Assembly (NCBI GenBank): GCA_018399435.1
Contig: JAGYOJ010000006.1
Span: forward strand, 1 to 21,964
Origin: Actinomycetota bacterium
GTDB lineage: Bacteria > Actinomycetota > Humimicrobiia > Humimicrobiales > Humimicrobiaceae
DNA: 21,964 nt
Direction: 5' to 3'
Made by a program: the position numbers and the translations under genes
Shown here: in pieces, positions 14,518-21,063 of the stretch
Layout: every line of letters begins with the position of its first letter
How positions within the stretch are numbered: position 1 is the stretch's first letter
The notes under the pieces: generated by a model
What the model saw: only the letters and a program-made list of their open reading frames with translations
The model's database searches: none
What the model was told of the DNA's origin: nothing

Positions 14518-14988
14518 ATGATTTTATTATTAATAATTTCTTCGGTTTTAATTTGGATGCAATTTTCATCATTAAGATTTATTATTGCTGCGGGCAATAA
14601 TAAATCCATGATAGAGGATGCAAAAAAAGTAGAGAAATTAATGCCAAATTCAAAAAAAATTTTTTCTCTTAAATCTGCTCCAGTTATTTTATCTTTAGGG
14701 CTTATACTTGTGCTTAATCTAATAGAAATAGGCTATTTTATATTTTGTGTATATATATTCAATGATTCTGTGATAACTATTGGCGGTGCAATTTTAGTTG
14801 GCTATGCAATTTATACACTAATTAAATTTTTTCCTAAAATAAAAAAATTTTTCGTCAAACCTATTGATTATCTAGTGGAAAAAACAGAAGGCATGGATAG
14901 GTTATTAAGCTTGATAATGTCTTCTCTTGAAATTGCTTTTTGTGCTTATGTCTTTTTTAAAACAATAATTAAATACGACATTTTTTAA
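14518..14988 (+). CDS. Unrecognised multi-pass membrane protein
   Basis: A 156-residue hydrophobic protein with no family I recognise. Hydrophobic segments lie near residues 1-25 (short), 54-81, 84-105 and 128-150. A hydrophilic, lysine-rich loop covers residues about 27-52 and another, KIKKFFVKPIDYLVEKTEG, residues about 107-126. There are two cysteines (C77 and one in the last helix), not in a pair. The ATG has no ribosome-binding site but sits 7 bases after a perfect TATAAT, so it may be translated from leaderless mRNA. The next gene starts one base after its stop, so the two are probably cotranscribed, possibly with xseA-xseB further on. Confidence 0.72.
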   Translation: MILLLIISSVLIWMQFSSLRFIIAAGNNKSMIEDAKKVEKLMPNSKKIFSLKSAPVILSLGLILVLNLIEIGYFIFCVYIFNDSVITIGGAILVGYAIYTLIKFFPKIKKFFVKPIDYLVEKTEGMDRLLSLIMSSLEIAFCAYVFFKTIIKYDIF

Positions 14989-14989
14989 A

Positions 14990-15559
14990 ATGACAAATAG
15001 GATTTTAAAAATTGTAGCAATAACCTTTATTGTAATATTTATAATTGTAGCAATAGCATTATTGGTGTTTTTTTATGTCTTGCCAAATACAGCCGGCAGC
15101 AGTAGTGAAGCCCGGAAAGAAATTACAGAAAACATAAACACAGAGATAGATAAATCGATTAATGGTGAACCCAGCTTAGGGGAAGAGGCATTTTTAGAAA
15201 GTGAAAATTTTATAGATACTTTTTCTTGTTTTTATTTTCCAGATGCTGACATCCAAGACTTTAAATTATTAACAGAAGATGAAAATTTCTTTTATATTTT
15301 ACTTAACATCAATGATCATTTTAATAATGTTGAAAGTTTTTATAGAAATAAAAAAGTTCAATATATATGGAACAGGTCGGAGGTATATGAATCTGGCTTT
15401 AATGATATTGAAGAAGGATTTTTACAAGATTCTGACTTAACGCCTACAGCAAAATTTACATACTATAGCAATGATAAAGAAAAGATTGTCAATGTTTTAA
15501 TAAATGGTATTTCCGATAGCCAAACAGAGGTTATGGTTATTTATTGGGAATTAAATTAA
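14990..15559 (+). CDS. Unrecognised membrane-anchored extracytoplasmic protein
   Basis: A 189-residue protein with one strong N-terminal transmembrane helix (about residues 6-31) and a hydrophilic, acidic remainder (many Asp, Glu, Asn) that would lie outside the cell. No motif or repeat points to a known family. The start is one base after the preceding stop, without a clear ribosome-binding site, suggesting coupled translation with the multi-pass protein at 14518. xseA follows 3 bases after its stop. The pair may form a small membrane complex, but that is only positional inference. Confidence 0.72.
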   Translation: MTNRILKIVAITFIVIFIIVAIALLVFFYVLPNTAGSSSEARKEITENINTEIDKSINGEPSLGEEAFLESENFIDTFSCFYFPDADIQDFKLLTEDENFFYILLNINDHFNNVESFYRNKKVQYIWNRSEVYESGFNDIEEGFLQDSDLTPTAKFTYYSNDKEKIVNVLINGISDSQTEVMVIYWELN

Positions 15560-15562
15560 CTA

Positions 15563-16915
15563 ATGGAAAATCTTCAAAAACCTAAGGTATATTCTGTCAG
15601 TGAATTAAATTCTAAGATCAAAACAAATCTTGAATCCTATTTTAATGATATTTGGGTAGAAGGTGAGATAAGCAATTTTTATTGCCATAAAAGCCGGCAT
15701 ATGTATTTTGATTTAAAAGATGAATATTCAAAGATAAAAGTTGTTATGTTTTACAGGAATAATAAGGACATGGTTTTTGAATTAGAAGATGGCCTGCATA
15801 TTATTTTAAATGGTTATGTATCTTTATATGAAAAAAGGGGAGAATACCAGATAATAGCACTAGATATTAAACCAGTGGGCAAGGGCTCGCTTATACTAGC
15901 TTTTGAGCAGTTAAAAGAGAAATTAGAAAAAAAGGGCTATTTCAAAAAGGAGCTTAAGAAAAAGATACCAATATTCCCGAGAAAGATTGGTTTAGCTACT
16001 TCAACAGGGGGTGCTGTAATAAAGGATATAATTTCTGTTTTAAATAGGAGAATAGACAATTATAGCTTGTTTGTTAGAAATATTAATGTACAGGGCTTAA
16101 CTTCCGGATCTGAAATATGCGAAGCTATTGACGACCTTTGCCAATATGGGGTTGATGTGATTATTTTAGCAAGGGGAGGCGGCTCTATTGAGGATTTATG
16201 GGCATTTAATACTGAAGTTGTGGCAGAAAAAATAATAGAATGTGAGGTACCGGTAATTTCAGCTATTGGACATGAAACGGATTTTACAATTTCTGATTTT
16301 GTTTCAGACCTGAGGGCAGCGACACCTTCTGTTGCTGGAGAGTTAGTAATTTTAAATAAGTTTGAGTTTATTAAAAACTTAATTTCTGCGGTAGATAAAA
16401 TGAAGAATTTATTAATAGTTATTATCAATAAAAACAGAAGAGAAGTTTTCTTTTTAATTAATAGAAAGGTGTTTTTAAATTCTGAATACTTGCTAAAGAA
16501 ATTTTGGCAGAGGCTGGATGACTTAAGCTTAAATTTAAAAAGAAATATAGAAGGCATTATTTTAAGCAAAAGATTGGTTTTTGAAAATTTTAAATATTCT
16601 ATAAGCGAAAAAGACCTTATTTCAAAGATAAGAACATTTTATATAAATCTAAAAAATTCTTACAATAATTTAGATACTGGAATTATAAATTATTTAAATG
16701 ATAAAAATATTAAGTTGAAAATGCTTATGGAGAATTTACAAAACAGAAGCCCGGTTTCTATACTTAGCAAGGGTTTTAGTATAATATATAAAAAGGATAA
16801 AAAAACTGTCGTTAAAAGCATTAATGGAGTAAAAACTGGAGAGGAAGTAAAAATATTTTTAAAAGATGGAAATTTATTAGCTAAAATATTAGAAAAATAT
16901 TTTAAAAAAAGTTAA
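15563..16915 (+). CDS. xseA: Exodeoxyribonuclease VII large subunit
   Basis: The catalytic subunit of exonuclease VII, which degrades single-stranded DNA from both ends in repair and recombination. The 450-residue length is normal. Residues about 7-105 are the OB-fold (SVSELNSKIK, WVEGEISNFYCH, RHMYFDLKDE); the catalytic core has PRKIGLATSTGGAVIKDI, the glycine-rich LARGGGSIEDLWAFN, SAIGHETDFTISDFVSDLRAATPSVAGEL, followed by a long helical region and the RSPVSILSKGFSII block. It lies 3 bases after the membrane protein at 14990, and xseB follows 9 bases after its stop, as expected for the two-subunit enzyme. Confidence 0.96.
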   Translation: MENLQKPKVYSVSELNSKIKTNLESYFNDIWVEGEISNFYCHKSRHMYFDLKDEYSKIKVVMFYRNNKDMVFELEDGLHIILNGYVSLYEKRGEYQIIALDIKPVGKGSLILAFEQLKEKLEKKGYFKKELKKKIPIFPRKIGLATSTGGAVIKDIISVLNRRIDNYSLFVRNINVQGLTSGSEICEAIDDLCQYGVDVIILARGGGSIEDLWAFNTEVVAEKIIECEVPVISAIGHETDFTISDFVSDLRAATPSVAGELVILNKFEFIKNLISAVDKMKNLLIVIINKNRREVFFLINRKVFLNSEYLLKKFWQRLDDLSLNLKRNIEGIILSKRLVFENFKYSISEKDLISKIRTFYINLKNSYNNLDTGIINYLNDKNIKLKMLMENLQNRSPVSILSKGFSIIYKKDKKTVVKSINGVKTGEEVKIFLKDGNLLAKILEKYFKKS

Positions 16916-16924
16916 GGATAAATT

Positions 16925-17170
16925 ATGGCAGAAAAACAGAAAAAAGAATTAGATTTTGAAAAAGCAATTAAAAAATTGGAAAGTGTAGTAAAAGATTTAG
17001 AAATGGAGAACATATCTCTAGAAGATGCAATGGAAAAATTTGAAGAAGGCATAAAGTTGTCATCTTTTTGCCTTAAGAAATTAAATGAAGCGGAAAAGAA
17101 GATAGAAGAATTAACCAGGTCAGAAGACGGTAAACTCATTACTAAAAATCTAAATATTGAAGATAATTAA
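16925..17170 (+). CDS. xseB: Exodeoxyribonuclease VII small subunit
   Basis: An 81-residue helical protein with the XseB pattern: FEKAIKKLESVVKDLEMENISLEDAMEKFEEGIKL-type helix hairpin (only the middle is quoted here as LEDAMEKFEEGIKL), then a second helix CLKKLNEAEKKIEEL. Several copies wrap the extended helices of XseA and are needed for activity. AAGGATAAATT precedes the ATG, a moderate ribosome-binding site. It ends the operon: a 173-base intergenic region with the mraZ promoter follows. No clear hairpin terminator is seen after it. Confidence 0.93.
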   Translation: MAEKQKKELDFEKAIKKLESVVKDLEMENISLEDAMEKFEEGIKLSSFCLKKLNEAEKKIEELTRSEDGKLITKNLNIEDN

Positions 17171-17173
17171 ACA

Positions 17174-17253
17174 ACATCTATTAATACATAATTTAGCTTA
17201 ATACTCTAAACACATCTATTAACATTTAAAAAAAACATAATATTTAAAAAAAA
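17174..17253. repeat. Two pairs of short direct repeats and A-tracts upstream of mraZ
   Basis: ACATCTATTAA occurs at 17174-17184 and again at 17212-17222. ATTTAAAAAAAA occurs at 17224-17235 and again at 17242-17253, the second ending just before the -35 box. The phased A-tracts resemble an UP element that binds the RNA polymerase alpha subunits; the first pair has no known role and could be chance in AT-rich DNA. Confidence 0.45.
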
Positions 17254-17254
17254 G

Positions 17255-17283
17255 TAGACAAAAGTGTAATAGTATGCTATCTT
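17255..17283 (+). promoter_or_regulatory. Promoter of the mraZ (dcw) operon
   Basis: TAGACA (17255-17260) matches the -35 consensus at five of six positions; a 17-base spacer leads to TATCTT (17278-17283). A-tracts lie directly upstream and the MraZ-type operator overlaps the expected start site near 17290. The leader to ATG 17362 would be about 70 bases. Confidence 0.5.
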
Positions 17284-17285
17284 AA

Positions 17286-17315
17286 TGGTGTGAAGTGGGG
17301 AGAAATGGAGCAAAA
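17286..17315 (+). promoter_or_regulatory. Putative MraZ operator: three TGG decamers
   Basis: TGGTGTGAAG, TGGGGAGAAA and TGGAGCAAAA follow each other exactly at 10-base spacing (17286, 17296, 17306), with TG again at 17316. MraZ of other bacteria binds tandem TGGG-like boxes separated by five bases upstream of its own gene. Position just downstream of the predicted -10 suits autorepression of the dcw cluster. Confidence 0.6.
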
Positions 17316-17361
17316 TGTTTATTAATAGCGCCATTTTTTACCAGTGGTGGTGGTGTTAAAA

Positions 17362-17796
17362 ATGTTTTTAGGGGAATACTATAGGGCAATAGATAAAAAA
17401 GGAAGGATTTTTGTTCCTTCTAAATTTAGGGAAGACCTTATAAAAGGCATCGTAGTATCAAAAGGTTTTGATGAAAGATGCCTTTTTTTGTTCTCAATTG
17501 ATGGCTGGGAAAAATTACAAGAAAGAATTTTATCTATCCCAATAACCAAAAGAAATTCCCAAAAATTTGCAAGATGGTTTTTCTCCTCAGCGAGTGAAGA
17601 AAAAATGGACCAACAAGGGAGAGTTAAAATACCTCAAAGTTTAATTAAGTTTTCAGGACTAAAAAAAGAAATTGTTTTAGTTGGGGTCTCAGATAGGGCT
17701 GAAATATGGCCTAAAGAAAATTGGGATGAATATTATAAAGATGCAGATGGTAAATTTATGGGTAAAGCAGAGACTTTTGAAGAGTTAGGATTTTAA
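17362..17796 (+). CDS. mraZ: Transcriptional regulator MraZ
   Basis: A 144-residue DNA-binding protein of the SpoVT/AbrB-like fold that forms rings and controls its own dcw operon. The N-terminal repeat begins MFLGEYYRAIDKKGRIFVPSKFR; the second repeat has SSASEEKMDQQGRVKIPQSLIKF, each with the family's D-x-x-G-R element (counted as DKKGR and DQQGR). The frame is open from GTG 17344, but ATG 17362 is chosen because it matches the usual MraZ start and because GGTGGTGG (17346-17353) then serves as the ribosome-binding site, 8 bases upstream. rsmH follows after 8 bases. Autoregulation through the TGG decamers upstream is likely. Confidence 0.94.
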   Translation: MFLGEYYRAIDKKGRIFVPSKFREDLIKGIVVSKGFDERCLFLFSIDGWEKLQERILSIPITKRNSQKFARWFFSSASEEKMDQQGRVKIPQSLIKFSGLKKEIVLVGVSDRAEIWPKENWDEYYKDADGKFMGKAETFEELGF

Positions 17797-17804
17797 AGTG
17801 TTAT

Positions 17805-18758
17805 ATGGTATATGAAAAAAATGAAAATTTTCATATTCCTGTACTTTTAAAGGAGGTTTTAAATTATTTAAATTTAAAGCAAGGCGATTTGGTTTACGAT
17901 GGGACACTTGGCGGTGCTGGCCATTCATTAGCAATAATTAAAGTAATTGCCCCCACAGGCAAAATAATTGGAGTAGATCTTCATAGCAAGGCTATAAGCA
18001 CCGCCGCCAAAAAGCTTGAAAAGTACAAGGAAAATATTATTTTAAGGAAAAATAATTTTTCCAATATTAAAAGCATTTTAAAAGAACTAAATATTAAAAA
18101 AGTAAATAAAATTTTATTGGATTTAGGTTTATCGTCTTTTCAAATTGAAAGCTCTGGTAGGGGTTTTAGTTACATGAAAAAAGAAAAGTTAGATATGAGA
18201 TTTAATGAAGACGATAAATTAAGTGCTTATGAAGTTGTAAATGAATATCCAGAAAGTGAATTGTTTAGGATATTCTCAGAGTATGGGGAAGAAAGATGGA
18301 CAAAAAATATAGTAAAAAATATTGTCAGGGAAAGAAAAAAAGAAAAGATAAAGGATACTGAAAGGCTAGTAGAAATAATAAGGGGATCAATACCCAAGAA
18401 ATATAGATATAAAAGGGGCCATCCTGCAAAGAGGGTATTCCAAGCAATAAGGATTGAGGTAAATAAAGAACTGGAAAACCTGGCAAAAGCTATAGGAGAT
18501 GGGTTTGATGTATTAGAAACTAAAGGAAGAATGGTTATAATTTCTTACCATTCCCTTGAAGACGGAATAGTAAAAAATAAATTCTTAAATTTTTCTGGAA
18601 GATGTACCTGCCCTCCAGATTTCCCAGTTTGCAGATGCGGAGCAAAGAAATTAGCAAAAATACTAACAAAAAAGCCAATTAGGGCGACAGAAAAAGAAAT
18701 TGATAAAAATCCTAAGTCGAAGAGTGCAAGATTAAGAGCTTTAGAAAAAATTATTTAA
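17805..18758 (+). CDS. rsmH: 16S rRNA (cytosine-1402-N4)-methyltransferase
   Basis: RsmH (MraW) methylates C1402 of 16S rRNA in the ribosomal P-site with S-adenosylmethionine. The 317-residue protein has the N-terminal HIPVLLKEVLNYL block, the SAM-binding DLVYDGTLGGAGHS, LLDLGLSSFQIE, GFSYMKKEKLDMRFNE, HPAKRVFQAIRIEVNKEL and ISYHSLEDGIVKNKF, ending with the cysteine cluster GRCTCPPDFPVCRCG seen in many RsmH proteins. ATG 17805 has only a weak AAAGTG before it. Its place between mraZ and ftsL is the standard dcw order. Confidence 0.96.
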   Translation: MVYEKNENFHIPVLLKEVLNYLNLKQGDLVYDGTLGGAGHSLAIIKVIAPTGKIIGVDLHSKAISTAAKKLEKYKENIILRKNNFSNIKSILKELNIKKVNKILLDLGLSSFQIESSGRGFSYMKKEKLDMRFNEDDKLSAYEVVNEYPESELFRIFSEYGEERWTKNIVKNIVRERKKEKIKDTERLVEIIRGSIPKKYRYKRGHPAKRVFQAIRIEVNKELENLAKAIGDGFDVLETKGRMVIISYHSLEDGIVKNKFLNFSGRCTCPPDFPVCRCGAKKLAKILTKKPIRATEKEIDKNPKSKSARLRALEKII

Positions 18759-18762
18759 TAAA

Positions 18763-19287
18763 ATGAATTTAGCAGAAAAAAGCAAAATTAATAAAAAATA
18801 CCCCCTTCTATATTTAGTTGACAAAGGGGAAAAAAATTCACGGGAAGAGAATATTATTTATTCTAATGGTGCAATATTCTACATTATAATTGCAGCCATA
18901 TTATTAGTTTGTTTAGCTATCTTATTAAATGTCGGATTAAAAATACAAAGCATTAATTACAATAAAGATATATATAAGTTAAATGAAATGATTATGGTAG
19001 AAGAAGAGCGCAATGACAGGTTGCTATTAAAAATTTCTGAATTGAAATCTCCTTCAAGGATTCTAGAGGCAGCTTCAAACGAAGTTGGAATGGAGGTTTC
19101 AGGTGAAATTAATATGATTGAAGTTTCTAAGAAAAATTTAGAAAATAATGATAAAGTTCAAGAATACATTACAAAAAATCCTACAAAAATAAGCAATGAT
19201 TATAATAGTTTTTTGGGCACAATATATTATATACAGGATATAGTAATGGTAGTTTCTGAGAGCGTATTGACATTTTTTATACCTTGA
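18763..19287 (+). CDS. ftsL: FtsL-like cell division protein
   Basis: A 174-residue single-pass membrane protein in the ftsL position between rsmH and ftsI. Topology fits: a basic cytoplasmic N-terminus, a helix at about residues 36-58, then a predicted coiled coil to about residue 95 (IQSINYNKDIYKLNEMI onward) and the SPSRILEAASNEVGM-like segment found near the end of FtsL proteins. FtsL recruits FtsI and FtsW through the FtsQLB complex. It is longer than usual: after the coiled coil come about 50 extra residues, the last 28 (147-174) being strikingly hydrophobic. FtsL evolves fast, so the assignment rests on position and topology. It starts 4 bases after the rsmH stop. Confidence 0.78.
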   Translation: MNLAEKSKINKKYPLLYLVDKGEKNSREENIIYSNGAIFYIIIAAILLVCLAILLNVGLKIQSINYNKDIYKLNEMIMVEEERNDRLLLKISELKSPSRILEAASNEVGMEVSGEINMIEVSKKNLENNDKVQEYITKNPTKISNDYNSFLGTIYYIQDIVMVVSESVLTFFIP

Positions 19288-19293
19288 TAAGAT

Positions 19294-21024
19294 GTGAATA
19301 GCAAAAGGATGGCAAGAAAAAAAAATGATAGGATAAACAGGAAAAGAATTTATTTCCTGTTTATTTTGTTATTGGCAGCTTTTGCTTTGATTTCATATAG
19401 GTTGGTAAACATACAATATGTTTATGCCTCTGACTATAAGAGCGACGCAAATAAGCAACATATAGACGAATCCATACTGGATGCTAAAAGGGGTAAAATT
19501 ATTGGTAGAAATGGTACCGAATTAGCAATAAGTTTAATTGAAAGGACAGTTTGCGCAAATCCAAACTTTGTTAAAAATCCAGAACAAGAAGCTAAAATTT
19601 TAGCTGATTATTTAGAAATTAATGTTGATGAAGTTATTGAAAAATTGAGCAATAAGGAATTAGGTTTTGTTTATATTAAAAGAAAGGTTGATGCTGAATT
19701 AGCCCAAAAAGTAATTGATTTAAAATTAGATGGAATATTTGTGCAAAATGAATCTAAAAGGTTTTATTCACAGGATTTTTTAGCAGCATCCATAATTGGG
19801 TTTACAGGAATTGATAATTATGGTCTTTCTGGGATAGAATTAGAATATGAAAAATATCTGCGGGGCGTTGATGGCAAAATCATTACAGACCAAGATGTAG
19901 CTGGAACTGCTATACCTAATACTCACCAACAATTTATAGAGCCTGTTAATGGCAATGATGTTTTTATTACAATAGATTCACAGATACAATTTATTGCAGA
20001 GCAAAAGCTTGAGAAGGCAGTAAATGAATTTAGCGCTAAACAGGGTATGGCTATAGTTATGAATCCAAAAAATGGAGAAATTTATGCTATGGCTGATTAT
20101 CCTAATTTTAATTTAAACAATTATGAAGAGTTTGACCAGGGGCTATATAAGTCTCTTTGCACTTCTTTTACATATGAACCAGGGTCAACATTTAAAATTA
20201 TAAATGTTTCGGCTGCTTTAGATAATAACTGTGTTTCAAGTGATCAGTATTTCCATCTCCCTTATAAAATCCAAGTTGGAGACAGGGAAATTAGAGAAAT
20301 ATTTAGGAGGTCTGCAATTGATTATACTACAAAAGAGATTATACAGCATTCGAGCAATGTAGGCGCTGTTACTATAGCCCTTAGCATGGGGGAGAAATTA
20401 TTTTGGGAAAGCATGAAAAAATTTGGTTTTGGTGAATTAACAGGGATTGATTTACCAGGCGAGGAAAGAGGGCTTTTGCAAAATTATCAGACTTGGCCAA
20501 AATCAACTATTGGCGCATTAGCAATTGGCCAAAGTATTTCAGTTACACCAATACAATTGTTAAGGGCAGTTTCTGCTGTCGCAAATGGGGGGTATTTAGT
20601 AACTCCCAGGGTAGTAAAAGAAATAAAAATTGGTGAAGAAAGTATAACTTTTGAAGAAAGGGACCAGAAGGTGAAAATACTTAAAGAGGAAACCTGTAAC
20701 CAGGTTAAAGATATGATGTTATCAGTGGTTGAAAATGGAACTGGGGAAGCAGCGCAGGTTGAAGGCGTAAAGGTCTGTGGTAAGACTGGAACGGCTGAAA
20801 AAGCTAATAAAAATGGGCCTGGCTATGATGAAGGCAGGGTAATCACGTCTTTTATTGGTTTCGCACCTTATGAAGATCCTGAGGTAGCTATAATAGTTGT
20901 AATAGATGAGCCTATAGGAGATGAAAATTCTATATGGGGGGGTACAGTCGCTGCGCCTGTTTTTAGTGAGTTAATGCAATTTTCATTGCAAAGGCTTAAA
21001 ATATCTGAAAATTACAATTTTTGA
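19294..21024 (+). CDS. ftsI: Septal peptidoglycan transpeptidase (PBP2B/FtsI)
   Basis: A class B penicillin-binding protein of 576 residues that cross-links septal peptidoglycan. A basic N-terminus precedes one transmembrane helix (about residues 19-38). The pedestal starts with DAKRGKIIGRNGTELA; the transpeptidase domain has SxxK at S298-K301 (YEPGSTFKI), SSN at 353-355 and KTG at 497-499. No PASTA domain is present. The start is taken as GTG 19294 (MNSKRMARKK); ATG 19309, five codons later, is possible. It lies 6 bases after ftsL. Together with ftsL and murE it marks the standard dcw order. A spore-specific SpoVD is less likely given the missing PASTA domain. Confidence 0.95.
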   Translation: MNSKRMARKKNDRINRKRIYFLFILLLAAFALISYRLVNIQYVYASDYKSDANKQHIDESILDAKRGKIIGRNGTELAISLIERTVCANPNFVKNPEQEAKILADYLEINVDEVIEKLSNKELGFVYIKRKVDAELAQKVIDLKLDGIFVQNESKRFYSQDFLAASIIGFTGIDNYGLSGIELEYEKYLRGVDGKIITDQDVAGTAIPNTHQQFIEPVNGNDVFITIDSQIQFIAEQKLEKAVNEFSAKQGMAIVMNPKNGEIYAMADYPNFNLNNYEEFDQGLYKSLCTSFTYEPGSTFKIINVSAALDNNCVSSDQYFHLPYKIQVGDREIREIFRRSAIDYTTKEIIQHSSNVGAVTIALSMGEKLFWESMKKFGFGELTGIDLPGEERGLLQNYQTWPKSTIGALAIGQSISVTPIQLLRAVSAVANGGYLVTPRVVKEIKIGEESITFEERDQKVKILKEETCNQVKDMMLSVVENGTGEAAQVEGVKVCGKTGTAEKANKNGPGYDEGRVITSFIGFAPYEDPEVAIIVVIDEPIGDENSIWGGTVAAPVFSELMQFSLQRLKISENYNF

Positions 21025-21049
21025 TTTTTAGCTGAAACAAACATATTAT
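21021..21049 (+). promoter_or_regulatory. Possible internal promoter before murE
   Basis: TTGATT (21021-21026), overlapping the ftsI stop, a 17-base spacer and TATTAT (21044-21049) resemble a sigma-70 promoter. The expected start lies about 8 bases before ATG 21064, which has no ribosome-binding site. AT-rich context makes chance matches likely. Confidence 0.35.
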
Positions 21050-21063
21050 TAAAATGGTAAAAT

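Noticed and set aside
17344..17361. GTG repeats as the mraZ start
   Set aside because: They lack an upstream ribosome-binding site and themselves provide one for ATG 17362, the usual MraZ N-terminus. Their 3-base period also does not fit the 10-base MraZ box spacing.
19267..19293. TTGACA inside the ftsL end as a promoter for ftsI
   Set aside because: The -35 is perfect but no good -10 lies at 16-18 bases; TAAGAT at 15 bases is weak and abuts the GTG start.
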